DNA of 64,000 nt from Patagioenas fasciata (lineage: Eukaryota > Chordata > Aves > Columbiformes > Columbidae). Both the position numbers and the translations under genes were made by a program. The DNA lies in contig NC_092559.1 in the NCBI RefSeq assembly GCF_037038585.1, forward strand, positions 8,954,988 through 9,018,987, in the 5' to 3' direction. The notes under the pieces are model-generated. The model made no database searches. It saw only the letters and a list, made by a program, of their open reading frames with translations, and was not told the origin of the DNA. Positions 39,888-52,759 of this stretch are shown here, piece after piece (the stretch's first letter is position 1; each line of letters begins with the position of its first letter).

Positions 39888-42800
39888 ATGTCACAATGGG
39901 CCCTGGGGACAATGGGGGGTCCTGGGACGTCACAATGGGCCCCAGTGACAAGGGGGCATCCCCAGGATGTCACAATGGTCCCTGGGGACCAGGGGGGTCC
40001 TGCGATGTCACAATGGGCCCTGGGGACAAAGGGGGTCCCCTGGATGTCACAATGGGCTCTGGGGACAAAGGGGATCCCCACGGTATCAGAATGGGCCCTG
40101 GGGACAAAGGGGGGTCCTGGGATGTCACAATGAGCCCTGCGGACAAGGGTGGTACCCACGGTGTCACAATGGGCCCTGGGAACAAGGGGGGGTCCCCATA
40201 GTGTCACAATGGGTCCTGGGGACAAGTGGGGTCCCCAGGATGTCACAATGGGCCCTGGGGACAAGTGGGGTCCCCAGGATGTCACAATGGGCCCCAGTGA
40301 CAAAGGGGCCCCCTGAATGTCACAATCGGTCCTGGGGACAAAGAGGGGTCCCCTGAATGTCACAATGGGCCCTGGGGACAAGGGGGTGCAGTGGATGTCA
40401 CAATGGGCCCTGGGGACAATGGGGGGTCCTACAATGTCACAATGGGCCCTGGGGACAATAGGGTTCCCCAGGATGTCACAATGGGCCCTGGGGACAATAG
40501 GAGGTTCTGGGATGTCACAATGGGCCCTAGGGACAATGAGGGTCCCCAGGATGTCACAATGGGCCCTGGGGACAATGGGGGGTGCCCAGGATGTGAAAAT
40601 GAGTCCTGAGGACAAGGGGGGGTCCCCATGGTGTCACAATGGGTCCCTAGTGACAAGGAGGGGTCCCCATGGTGTCACAATAGGCCCTGGGGACAAAGTG
40701 GGGTCCTAGAATATCACAATGGGCCCTGGGGACAAAAGGGGTTGCCATGGTGCCGCAGTAGGCCCTGGGGTCAAAGGGGCTCCCCATGGTGCTACAATGG
40801 GCCCTGGGGACAAAGGGGGGTCCTGGGATGTCACAATGGACCCTGGGGATAAAGGGGATATCCCCATGGTGCCACAATGGGCCCTGGGAGCAAGGGGGTC
40901 CCCAGGATGTCACAATGGGTCCTGGGGACAATGGGAGGTGCCCAAGATGTCACAATGGACCCTGAGGACAAGCGGGGGTCTCCATGGTGTCACAATGGGT
41001 CTCCAGTGACAAGGGAGGGTCCCCATGGTGTCACAATGGGTCCTGGGGTCAATGGGAGGTGCCCAAGATGTCACAATGGACCCTGAGGACAAGCGGGGGT
41101 CTCCATGGTGTCACAATGGGTCTCCAGTGACAAGGGTGGTACCCATGGTGTCACAATGGGCCCTGGGGACAAACGTGGCTCCCCTCAATATCAAAATGGG
41201 TCCTGGGGACAAAGTGGGCTCCTCGGATGTCACAATGGACACTGGGGACAACGGGAGGTCCTGGGACGTCACAATGGGCCCTGGGGACAAAGTTGGTCCC
41301 CACGATGTCTCAATGAGCCCCAGTGACAAAGGGGGGTACCCAGGATGTCACAATGGGCCGTGGGGACAATGAGGGGTCCTGGGACATCACAATGGGTCCT
41401 GGGGACAAGGGGGGGACCCCTGAATGTCACAATGGGCCCTGGGGACAATGTGGGGTCCTGGGATGTCACAATGGGCCCCAGTGACTAAGGGGGTCCCCTG
41501 AATGTCACAATGGGCCCTGGGGACAATGGGGGGTCCTGGGACGTCACAATGGGCCCTGGGGACAAGGAGGGATCCCCAGGATGTCACAATGGGCCCTGGG
41601 GACAAGGAGGGATCCCCAGGATGTCACAAAGGGCCCTAGGGACAATGGGGGGTCCTGGGAAGTCACAATGGGACCTGGGGACAAGGGGGGGTCCCCTGAA
41701 TGTCACAATGGGCCCTGAGGACAATGGGAGGTCCCCATGGTGTCACAAAGGGTCCCCAGTGACAAGGGAGGTCCCCACGGTGCCAGGATGGGTCCTAGGG
41801 ACAAGGAGGTCCCCAGGATGGGTCCTGGGGACAAGGAGGTCCCCAGGATGTCACAATGGGCCCTGGGGACAATGAGGGTCCCCAGAATGTCACAATGGGC
41901 CCTGGGGACAATGGGGGGTCCTGGGACGTCACAATGGGCCCCAGTGACAAGGGGGCATCCCCAGGATGTCACAATGGTCCCTGGGGACCAGGGGGGTCCT
42001 GCGATGTCACAATGGGCCCTGGGGACAAAGGGGGTCCCCTGGATGTCACAATGGGCTCTGGGGACAAAGGGGATCCCCACGGTATCAGAATGGGCCCTGG
42101 GGACAAAGGGGGGTCCTGGGATGTCACAATGAGCCCTGCGGACAAGGGTGGTACCCACGGTGTCACAATGGGCCCTGGGAACAAGGGGGGGTCCCCATAG
42201 TGTCACAATGGGTCCTGGGGACAAGTGGGGTCCCCAGGATGTCACAATGGGCCCTGGGGACAAGTGGGGTCCCCAGGATGTCACAATGGGCCCCAGTGAC
42301 AAAGGGGCCCCCTGAATGTCACAATCGGTCCTGGGGACAAAGAGGGGTCCCCTGAATGTCACAATGGGCCCTGGGGACAAGGGGGTGCAGTGGATGTCAC
42401 AATGGGCCCTGGGGACAATGGGGGGTCCTACAATGTCACAATGGGCCCTGGGGACAATAGGGTTCCCCAGGATGTCACAATGGGCCCTGGGGACAATAGG
42501 AGGTTCTGGGATGTCACAATGGGCCCTAGGGACAATGAGGGTCCCCAGGATGTCACAATGGGCCCTGGGGACAATGGGGGGTGCCCAGGATGTGAAAATG
42601 AGTCCTGAGGACAAGGGGGGGTCCCCATGGTGTCACAATGGGTCCCTAGTGACAAGGAGGGGTCCCCATGGTGTCACAATAGGCCCTGGGGACAAAGTGG
42701 GGTCCTAGAATATCACAATGGGCCCTGGGGACAAAAGGGGTTGCCATGGTGCCGCAGTAGGCCCTGGGGTCAAAGGGGCTCCCCATGGTGCTACAATGGG

Positions 42801-43885
42801 CCCTGGGGACAAAGGGGGGTCCTGGGATGTCACAATGGACCCTGGGGATAAAGGGGATATCCCCATGGTGCCACAATGGGCCCTGGGAGCAAGGGGGTCC
42901 CCAGGATGTCACAATGGGTCCTGGGGACAATGGGAGGTGCCCAAGATGTCACAATGGACCCTGAGGACAAGCGGGGGTCTCCATGGTGTCACAATGGGTC
43001 TCCAGTGACAAGGGAGGGTCCCCATGGTGTCACAATGGGTCCTGGGGTCAATGGGAGGTGCCCAAGATGTCACAATGGACCCTGAGGACAAGCGGGGGTC
43101 TCCATGGTGTCACAATGGGTCTCCAGTGACAAGGGTGGTACCCATGGTGTCACAATGGGCCCTGGGGACAAACGTGGCTCCCCTCAATATCAAAATGGGT
43201 CCTGGGGACAAAGTGGGCTCCTCGGATGTCACAATGGACACTGGGGACAACGGGAGGTCCTGGGACGTCACAATGGGCCCTGGGGACAAAGTTGGTCCCC
43301 ACGATGTCTCAATGAGCCCCAGTGACAAAGGGGGGTACCCAGGATGTCACAATGGGCCGTGGGGACAATGAGGGGTCCTGGGACATCACAATGGGTCCTG
43401 GGGACAAGGGGGGGACCCCTGAATGTCACAATGGGCCCTGGGGACAATGTGGGGTCCTGGGATGTCACAATGGGCCCCAGTGACTAAGGGGGTCCCCTGA
43501 ATGTCACAATGGGCCCTGGGGACAATGGGGGGTCCTGGGACGTCACAATGGGCCCTGGGGACAAGGAGGGATCCCCAGGATGTCACAATGGGCCCTGGGG
43601 ACAAGGAGGGATCCCCAGGATGTCACAAAGGGCCCTAGGGACAATGGGGGGTCCTGGGAAGTCACAATGGGACCTGGGGACAAGGGGGGGTCCCCTGAAT
43701 GTCACAATGGGCCCTGAGGACAATGGGAGGTCCCCATGGTGTCACAAAGGGTCCCCAGTGACAAGGGAGGTCCCCACGGTGCCAGGATGGGTCCTAGGGA
43801 CAAGGAGGTCCCCAGGATGGGTCCTGGGGACAAGGAGGTCCCCAGGATGTCACAATGGGCCCTGGGGACAATGAGGGTCCCCAGA
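39888..43885 (-). repeat. Tandem duplication of 1999 bp, two near-identical copies
   Basis: Positions 39888-41886 and 41887-43885 match at a constant offset of 1999, and no internal difference was noticed in the stretches compared. The mirror region in block A (about 14.6-16.6 kb) has one copy. The duplication is therefore younger than the inverted duplication linking blocks A and F, unless it is an assembly duplication. Confidence 0.85.
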
Positions 43886-46800
43886 ATGTCACAATGGGCC
43901 CTAGGGACAAAGAGGCTCCCCAGGATGTCACAATGGGACCTGGGGACAAGGGGGTCCCCAGGAACTCACAATGGGCTCTGGGGACAATGGAGGTTCCCCA
44001 GGATGTTCACAATAGGCCCTGAGGACAAGGGGTGGTCCCCATGGTGTCACAATGGGTCCCCAGTGACAAGGGGGTCCCCAAGGTGTCACAATGGGCCCTG
44101 GGGACAATGGGGGGTCCTGGGACGTAACAATAGGCCCTGGGGACAAAGGGGGTCCCCACGGTGTTACAATGGTCCCGGGGGACAAAGGGGGATGCCCAGG
44201 ATGTCACAATGGGCCCTGAGGACAAGGAGGGGTCCCCATGGTGTCACAATGGGTCCCCAGTGACAAGGAGGGTCCCCATGGTGTCACGATGTGTCCTGGG
44301 GACAAGGGGGTCCCCAGGATGTAACAATGAACCCTGGGGAGAATGGGGGGTCCTGGGACGTCACAATGGGTCCTGGGGAAAACGGGGGTCTCCAGGATGT
44401 CACAATGGGCTCTGGGGACAATGCGGGGTCCTGGGACGTCACACTGGGTCCTTAGGACAAAGAGGGGTCCCCAGGATGTCACAATGGGCCCTGGGGACAA
44501 TGTGGGGTCCTGGGATGTCACAATGGGCCCCAGTGACAAAGGGGGTCCCCTGAATGTCACAATGGGCCCTGGGGACAAGGAGGGATCCCGAGGATGTTAC
44601 AATGGGCCCTGGGGACAATGGGGGGTCCTGGGACATCACAATGGGCCCTGGGGACAAGAGGGGGTCCCCAGGATGTCACAATGGGCCCTGGAGACAAAGA
44701 GGGGTCCCCTGAATGTCACAATGGGCCCTGGGGACAATGGGGAGTCCTGGGATGTCACAATGAGCCCTGCGGACAAGGGTGGTACCCACGGTGTGACAAT
44801 GGGCCCTGGGAACAAGGCGGGGTCCCCATAGTGTCACAATGGGTCCTGGGGACAAGTGGGGTCCGCAGGATGTCACAATGGGTCCTGGGGACAATGTGGG
44901 GTCCTGGGATGTCACAATGGGCCCCAGTGACAAAGGGGGTCCCCTGAATGTCACAATGGGTCCTGGGGTACAATGTGGGGTCCTGGGACGTCACAATGGG
45001 CCCTGGGGACAAGGAGGGATCCCCAGGATGTCACAATGGGCCCTGGGGACAATGGGGGGTCCTGGGACGTCACAATGGGCCCCAGTGACAAGGGGGGGTC
45101 CCCAAGATATCACAATGTGCCCTGGGTACAAAGAGGCGTCCCCGGAATGTCACAATGGGCCCTGGGGACAAGGGGGTGCCCTGAATGTCACAATGGGCCC
45201 TGGGGACAATGGGGAGTCCTGGGACGTCACAATGGGCCCTGGGCACAAGGAGGGATCCCCAGGATGTCACAATGGGCCCTGGGGACAATGGGGGGTCCTG
45301 GGACGTCACCATGGGCCCCAGTGACAAGGGGGGGTCCCCAGGATGTCACAATGGGCCCTGGGGACAAAGAGGGGTCCCCTGAATGTCACAATGGGCCCTG
45401 CGGACAAGGGGGTGCCGAGGATGTCACAATGGGCCCTGGGGACAATGGGGGGTCCTGGAATGTCACAATGGGCCCTGGGGACTATGGGGGTCCCCAGGAT
45501 GTCACAATGGGCCTTGGGGACAATAGGAGGTTCTGGGATGTCACAATGGGCCCTGGGGACAATGAGGGATCCCCAGGATGTCACAATGGGCCATGGGGAC
45601 AATGGGGGGTCTTGGGACGTCACCATGGGCCCCAGTGACAAGGGGGAGTCCCCAGGATGTCACAATGGGCCCTGGGGACAAAGAGGGGTCCCATGAATGT
45701 CACAGTGGGCCCTGTGGACAAGGGGGTGCCGAGGATGTCACAATGGGCCCTGGGGACAATGGGGGGTCCTGGAATGTCACAATGGGCCCTGGGGACTATG
45801 GGGGTCCCCAGGATGTCACAATGGGCCTTGGGGACAATAGGAGGTTCTGGGATGTCACAATGGGCCCTGGGGACAATGAGGGTCCCCAGGATGTCACAAT
45901 GGGCCCTGGGGACAATGGGGGGTGCCCAGGATGTGAAAATGAGTCCTGAGGACAAGGGGGGGTCCCCATGGTGTCACAATGGGTCCCCAGTGACAAGGAG
46001 GGGTCCCCATGGTGTCACAATAGGCCCTGGGGACAAAGTGGGGTCCTAGAATGTCACAATGGGCCCTGGGGACAAAAGTGCTTGCCATGGTGCCACAATG
46101 GGCCCTGGGGTCAAACGCGGTCCCCATGGTGCTACAATGGGCCCTGGGGACAAAGGGGGTGTCCCCATGGTGCCACGATGGGCCCTGGGAGCAAGGGGGT
46201 GGCCAGGATGTCACAATGGGTCCTGGGGACAATGGGGGGTGCCCAGGATGTCACAATGGACCCTGAGGACAAGGGGAGGTCTCCATGGCGTCACAATGGG
46301 TCCCCAGTGACAAGGGGGGGTCTCCATGGAGCCACAATGAGCCCTGGGGACAAAGGGGGGTCCCCAGGATGTCACAATGGGCCCTTGGCACAATGGGGTT
46401 CCTGGGATGTCACAATGGGTCCCCAGTGACAAAGGGGGTCCCCAGGATGTCTCAATGGGCCCTGAGGACAATGGGAGGTCCCCATGGTGTCACAATGGTT
46501 CCCCAGTGACAAGGGGCGTCCTCAAGTGTCACAATGGGCCCTGGAGACAGTGGGGGTCCTGGGACGTAACAATAGGCCTTTGGGACAAGGGGGGTCCCCA
46601 CGGTGTTACAATGGTCTCGGGGGACAAAGGGGGGTGCCCAGGATGTCACAATGGGCCCTGAGGACAAGGGAGGCTCCCCATGGTGTCACGATGGGTCCTG
46701 GGGACAAGGGGGTCCCCAGGATGTAACAATGGACCCTGGGGACAATGGGGGGTCCTGGGACATCACAATGGGCCCTGGAGACTAAGGGGGTCTCCAGGAT

Positions 46801-47756
46801 GTCACAATGGGCTCTGGGGACAATGGGGGGTCCTGGGACGTCACAATGGGTCCTGGGGACAAAGAGGGGTCCCCAGGATGTCACAATGGGCCCTGGGGAC
46901 AATGGGGGGTCCTGGGATGTCACAATGGGCCCCAGTGACAAAGGGGGGTCCCCTGAATGTCACAATGGGCCCTGGGGACAACGGGAGGACCTGGGACGTC
47001 ACAATGGGCCCTGGGGACAAAATTGGTCCCCACGATGTCTCAATGAGCCCCAGTGACAAATGGGGGTCCCCATGATGTCACAATGGGCCCTGGGGACAAG
47101 GAGGGGTCCTGGGACGTTACAATGGGCCATGGGGACAAGGGGGGGTCCCCTGAATGTCACAATGGCCCCTGGGGAGAAAGGGGGTCCCCAGGATGTCAAA
47201 ATGGGCCCTGGGGACAAAGTGGGGTTCTGGGATATCACAATGTGCCACAGTGACAAAGGGGGTCCCCATGGTGCCACAATGAGCCCTGGGGACAAAGGGA
47301 GGTCCCTAGGATGTCACAATGGGCCCCGGGGACTAATGAGGTCCCCACGGTGTCACAATGCGTCCTGGAGACAAAGGGGGGTCCCCTGGATGTCACAATG
47401 GGCCCTTGGGACAATGGGGTTCCTGGGATGTCACAATGGGTCTCCAGTGACAAAGGGGGTCCCCAGGATGTCTCAATGGGCACTGAGGACAATGGGAGGT
47501 CCCCAGGATGTCACAATGGGCCCTGGGGACAATGGGGGGTCCTGGGAGGTCACAATGGGCCCTGGGGACAATGTGGGGTCATGGGACATCACAATGGGCC
47601 CTGGGGACAAAGGGGGTCCCCAGGATGTCACAATGGGCCCTGGGGACAAAGAGGCTCCCCAGGATGTCACAATGGGCCCTGGGGACAATGTGGGGTCCTG
47701 GGACATCACAATGGGCCCTGGGGACAAAGGGGGTCCCCAGGATGTCACAATGGGGC

Positions 47757-48641
47757 CTGAGGACAAGGGGTGGTTCCCATGGTGTCACAATGGGTCCCCA
47801 GTGACAAGGGGGGTCCCCAAGGTGTCACAATGGGCCCTGGGGACAATGGGGGTCCCGGGACGGAATAATAGGCCCTGGGGACAAGGGGGGTCCCCACAGT
47901 GTCACAATGGGCCCTGGGGACAAAGGGGGTCCCCACGGTGTTACAATGGTCCCGGGGGACAAATGGGGGTGCCCATAATGTCACAATGGGCCCTGAGGAC
48001 AAGGGGGGCTCCCCAGGGTGTCGGAATGGGTCCCCAGTGACAAGGAGGGTCCCCATGGTGTCACGATGGGTCCTGGGGACAAGGGGGTCCTGGGATGTCA
48101 CAATGGGCCCTGGGGACAATGTGGGGTCCTGGGACGTCACAATGGGCCCTGGGGACAAAGGGGGTCCCCAGGATGTCACAATGGGCCCTGGGGAAAAAGA
48201 GGCTCCCCAGGATGTCACAATGGGACCTGGGGACAAGGGGGTCCCCAGGATCTCTCAATGGACTCTGGGGAAAATAGAGGTTCCCCAGGATGTTCACAAT
48301 AGGCCCTGAGGACAAGGGGTGGTTCCCATGGTGTCACAATGGGTCCCCAGTGACAAGGGGGGTCCCCAAGGTGTCACAATGGGCCCTGGGGACAATGGGG
48401 GTCCCGGGACGGAATAATAGGCCCTGGGGACAAGGGGGGTCCCCACAGTGTCACAATGGGCCCTGGGGACAAAGGGGGTCCCCACGGTGTTACAATGGTC
48501 CCGGGGGACAAATGGGGGTGCCCATAATGTCACAATGGGCCCTGAGGACAAGGGGGGCTCCCCAGGGTGTCACAATGGGTCCCCAGTGACAAGGAGGGTC
48601 CCCATGGTGTCACGATGGGCCCTGGGGACAAGGGGGTCCCC
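47757..48641 (-). repeat. Duplication with 549-bp period in block F
   Basis: A stretch of about 335 bp beginning GAGGACAAGGGGTGG at 47758 recurs at 48307, with the rare CGGGACGGAATAATAGG unit in both (47863 and 48412). The intervening 215 bp are ordinary reverse Sat39 units. Confidence 0.75.
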
Positions 48642-49150
48642 AGGATGTAACAATGGACCCTGGGGACAATGGGGGGTCCTGGGGCGTCACAATGGGTCCT
48701 GGGGACAAGGAGGGATCTCCAGGATGTCACAATGGGCCGTGGGGACTATGGGGGGTCCTGGGACGTCACAATGGGCCCTGGGGACAAGGGGGCGTCGCCA
48801 GGATGTCACAAGGGGCCCTGGGGACAAAGAGGGGTCCCTACAGTGTCACAATGGGTCCTGGGGACACAGAGGGGCCCTAGGACCTCACAATCGGCCCTGG
48901 GGACAAAGGGGGTGTCCCCTGAAAGTCACAATGAGCCCGGGGAACAATGGGGGTCCCCAGGATCTCACAATGGGCCCTGGGGACAAAGGGGGCTCCCCAG
49001 GATATCACAATGTGGCCTGAGGACAAGGGGAGGTCCCCATGGTGTTACAATGGGTCCCCAGCGACAAGGGGGTCCCCCATGGTGTCACAATGAGCCCTGG
49101 GGACAATGGGGGGTCCTGGGATGTCACAATGGGCCCTGGGGACAAGGGGT

Positions 49151-52100
49151 TAGGGGGTTGTGTTAGGGGGTTGGAGGATTAGGTGGTGCAGGATTTGGGG
49201 GTGCAAGGCCAGGGGAGCAGGATTTTGCGGGGCCTGATTTGGGGCTACAGGGTCTCTGGTTGCAGGTTCCAGGGGTGCAGGATTTGGGGGTTCAGGGTTT
49301 AGGGGTGCAGTGGTTTGGAGTGCAGTGTTTTGGGGTGCAGGGTTTGGGGAAGGAGGATATAGGGGTGCAGGGTTTAGGGTGCAGGATCTTGGGGTGCAGG
49401 GGTTTGGGGTGGAGGGCTTGGTAGGGCAGGATTGGGGGTGGAAAGTTTCGGGGTAGGGCTGGGGGTGCAGGATTTGGGGGTGAAGGGGTTGTGGGGTGCA
49501 GGGTTCTGGGCTGCAGGGTTTGGGAGATCGTTACGTGGGGCTGGAGGATTTGGGGGTGCAGGGTTTGGAGCAGCAGGATCTGGGGGTGCAAGATTGGGGA
49601 TAGCAGGGTTTTGGGGGAGCAGGGTTTAGGGGTCAGGCTTTAGGGGGACAGGGTTTGGGGGGCAGGGTTGGGAGGGATGATTTTGGGGTGCAGGGTTTAG
49701 GGCAGCACGATCTTGGGGTGAAAGGGTTTGGCGTGAAGGGTTGGGTAGGACAGGATTTGGGGTGCAGGTTTTTAGGGTGCAACTTGTGGGTGTCAGGATT
49801 TGGGGTACAGGGTTTGGGGGTGCAGGGTTTAGTGGTGCAGGGTTTGGGGGTGCAGGTCTTGGGGAGGCAGAATTGGGGGTGCAGGTTTTTGGAGTTCAGG
49901 GGTTTGGGGGTGCAGATTTTGGGTGTTCAGGACCTGGGGGTGCAGGATTTGGGGATGTAGGTTTGGGGTGCAGGGCTTAGGGTTTCAGTATCTTGGGTTG
50001 AAGAGGTTTGGGGTGAAGGGTTGTGTACGGCAGGATTTGGGGGTGCAGGGCTTTGGGCTGAATGTTTGGGGGTGCAGGGTTTGCATGTTTAGGAACTGGG
50101 GGTGCAGGATTCGGGTTTGCAGGTTTGGGGAATTTTGCGGTAAATGATTTGGGGTGCAGGGTTGGGGGACGCAGGATCTGAGGGTGCAGCGTTTGGGGTG
50201 CAGAGTTAGGGGCTGCAGGATCTGGGGTGCAGGGTTTGGGGGGCACTGTTTTGGGGGGAAGGATTTGCGAGATGCAGGGTTTAAGGGTTTAGGATTTGGA
50301 GGTGTCGAATTTTAAGGTGCAGGAGGTGTGGGGTTTGGGGTTGCAGGATTGGGGGGAGAATGGTTTGGGGGTGCAAGACTTGAGGGTGCAGGGTTTGGGG
50401 GTTTGGGACATGGGGCTGGAGGATTTGGGGGTGCAGGATTTGGGGGTGCAGGGCTTTGGGGTGAGGGGTCTGGAGTGAGGGGTTCAGGTGTTCAGCACCT
50501 AGGGGTGCAGGACTTGGGGGTTGGAGGATTTGGGGGTGCAGGGATTTGAGGGTGCAGGGATATGGGGTGCAACTTGTGGGGTGCAGAGTTTTGGGTATAG
50601 GATTTTGGGGTGCAGAGTTTTGGGGGGGGGGATTGGGGGAGCAGGGTTTCAGGGTGCAAGGTTCAGTGGTGCAGGGTTCTGGGGGTGCAGGGTTTAGCGC
50701 CAGAATTGGGGGTGCAGGGTTTGGGATTGCAGGGTGTTGGGGGAAGGATCTGGGGGTACAAGATTGGGGGTAGCAGGGTTTCAGGGTCAGGCTTTAGGGG
50801 GACAGGGTTTGGGGGGCAGGGCTGGGAGGGATGATTTGGGGGTGCAGGGTTTAGGGCAGCAGGATCTTGGGGTGAAGGGATTTGGGGTGAAGGGTGGGTA
50901 GGACAGGATTTGGGGGTGCAGGATTTTAGGGTGCAACTTGTGGGGGCAGGATTTGGGGTACAGGAGGTTGGGGGTGCAGGGTTTGGGGTGTAGGATTTAG
51001 TGGAGCAGAGAATGGGGGTGAAGGTCTTGTGGAGGCAGAATTGGGGGTGCAGATTTTGGCTGTTCAGGACCTGGGGGTGCAGGATTTGGGGATGTAGGTT
51101 TTGGGGGGTAGATTTTGGGGTGCTGGGTTCGGCACATGGGTCTGGAGGATTTGGGGGTGCAGGGTTAAGGGGTTTAGGATTTTGGGGTGCACAGTTTAGG
51201 GTGCACGTTCTGGGCATGTATGATTTCAGAGTGCAGGGCTTTGGGGTACAGGATTTGGGGTGCAGGGTTTTGGGGTCAGGATCTGGGGGTGCAGGGTGTT
51301 GGGGAGAAGGATTTGGGGGTGCAGCATTTTGAAGTGCAGGGTTTGGAGGAGGGAGGTTTTGGGGGCGAAGGATTTGGTGGTTCAGGTTTTGGGGGTGCAG
51401 TGTTAAGAGGGTGGAGGTTTAGGGGTGCAGGATTTGGGGGTTCAGGATGTGGGGGTGCAGGGTATGGGAGGGAAGGATCTGGGGCTTCAGGATTTGGGGG
51501 TGCACTGTTGGGGGTGCAGGGTTTAGAAGTCAGGTCTAAGAGTGCAGCGTTTGGGGTGCAGACTGTGGGGTGCACAGGACTGGGGCACAGGATTTGGGGG
51601 TGCGGGGTTTCAGGGATCAGGATTTGGAGGTGTGGAGTTTTGGGGTGCAGGGGATGGGGTTGAAGGATCTGAGGGTGTAGGGTGGTGGGGGAAGGATTTG
51701 GGGGTGAGAGATTTGGGTGCAGGATTTGGGGGTTCAGTGTTTAGGGCAGCACAATCTTGGGGTGCAGGGGTTTGCAGTGAGAGGTTTGGTAGGCAGGATT
51801 TGGGGTGCAGGATTCTGGGGTGCTGGGTTTGGGGTACAGGATTTGGTGTTGCAGGGATGGGGTTGAAGGGCTTGGGTTTCCAGGCCTTTGAGGTGCAGGA
51901 TTTGGAGGTGCAAGGTTTGGGAGGGAATTCTTTGGGGTGCAGGGTTTGGGGGCAGGGTTTAGGGGTGGAGGGTATAGGACGGAAGGATTTGGGAATGCAG
52001 GGTTTGGGGCGCAGGTTTCGGGGTTCAGGAAGGTAGGGAGGGCAGGATTAGGGGGTGCAAGGTTTCAGTTGTAGGGTTTAGGGGTGCAGAGTTTGGTAGG

Positions 52101-52303
52101 GCCGAATTTGGGGGTGCAGGATTTGGGGTGCAGGGTTTGGGAAGACAGGATCTGGGGTGGAGGATTTGGGGGTGCAGGATTGAGGGGCAGGGTTTTGGTG
52201 CAGGGCTTGGGGTCAGGATCTGGGGTGCGGGTTTGGGAAGAGTATTTTGGGGTGCAGGATTTTGGGTGCCGTGTCTGCGTGGCAGGTTTGGGGTGATCAC
52301 TGC
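49151..52303 (+). repeat. 14-bp G-rich minisatellite, left mirror arm
   Basis: This is a degenerate tandem array with a period near 14 bp, built from GGGGTGCAGG followed by GTTT or ATTT. It is strongly G-rich on the plus strand, with frequent runs of four or more G. The junction with Sat39 contains two TTAGGGGG-like motifs (49150-49175). The whole array is the inverted counterpart of 53101-58283. The inner edge is sharp: TGATCACTGC at 52294-52303 faces GCAGTGATCA at 53101-53110. Open frames here give W/G/V/Q-rich periodic peptides and are not genes. Confidence 0.95.
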
Positions 52304-52321
52304 ACCTTTTCCTTTCTCCAG
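52304..52321 (+). other. Possible 3' splice site
   Basis: A pyrimidine-rich run (CCTTTTCCTTTCTCCAG) ends in AG at 52320-52321 and is followed by GTGCAGAG. It has acceptor character but there is no supporting downstream coding exon, and it lies only a few bases inside the spacer. It could be chance. Confidence 0.22.
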
Positions 52322-52439
52322 GTGCAGAGCCCGTGCCTCACTTGGTTCCGTCTGCAAACAGCGCCCATCTCAGCTCGAATCCCCCTGCCCCTCTCACCCT
52401 GTGCAGCTCTTTGTGCGCTGAGCTCCGCACTCAGCACCA

Positions 52440-52580
52440 GCGGGTGCGGCTCCTCCTGAGGTGATGGGGGGAGGGGGCGGGGCCAAGGGCTGTTTTGAGG
52501 GGGCGGGGCTGAGGCGGCGAGCTGCGATTGGCCAGCCGGGCCGCAGCGGCCGTTCCCGCCTGAGCCTTGGGGCGGAGCCA
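52440..52580 (+). promoter_or_regulatory. CpG-island promoter-like cluster
   Basis: Two perfect GC boxes of the form GAGGGGGCGGGGC are at 52471-52483 and 52497-52509. A related GGGGCGGAGCC follows near 52569-52579. An inverted CCAAT box (GATTGGCC, 52526-52533) lies between them, with many CpGs across 52500-52700. No TATA box was seen. This is the usual architecture of a TATA-less CpG-island promoter (Sp1-type plus NF-Y-type sites). Direction is uncertain because such promoters are often bidirectional; the donor at 52703 favours plus. Confidence 0.6.
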
Positions 52581-52702
52581 GAGCGGGAGTGCGGGGGGCG
52601 GCCGGGCCAGGAGCCGCCCGCAGAGCGCCCGGAGAGCGGGCTTCGGGGACTCTGCCCGGGAACGAGCGGCAGGAGGAGAGGAGACGGCCCCAGCGGTACC
52701 GG
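52540..52702 (+). other. Putative non-coding first exon with splice donor
   Basis: The GC-rich stretch downstream of the GC and CCAAT boxes ends CGGTACCGG followed by GTGAGCTTC, a good match to a vertebrate 5' splice site (GT at 52703-52704). The 5' end cannot be located by eye; the given start is only the position just after the inverted CCAAT box. Continuation on plus would read into the C-rich repeat arm, so either the exon belongs to a non-coding transcript or its gene has been left behind by duplication. Confidence 0.3.
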
Positions 52703-52759
52703 GTGAGCTTCTGGCTGGAGCCTGGGAGCTGTTCCTCCCAGCGAGGGCTGTCGGGCACT

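Larger units (their letters stand above)
37666..49150 (-). repeat. Sat39 minisatellite, reverse block F
   Basis: Reverse-oriented 39-bp units are arranged as the mirror of block A. Rare markers pair up with a nearly constant coordinate sum: AAACGCGG near 46115 with CCGCGTTT near 10547, and GGGAGCAAGG near 46188 with CTTGCTCCC near 10468. From 15-16 kb (mirror 40-41 kb) to 8.6-9.6 kb (mirror 46.7-47.7 kb) the sum drifts only from about 56440 to 56310. Exceptions are the extra 1999-bp duplication and small indels. Confidence 0.95.

Noticed and set aside
49239..52296. Gly/Val/Gln/Trp-rich open frames in the 14-bp array (and mirror frames at 53108-58200)
   Set aside because: Translations of a degenerate G-rich minisatellite. 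Frames overlap and mirror the palindrome.
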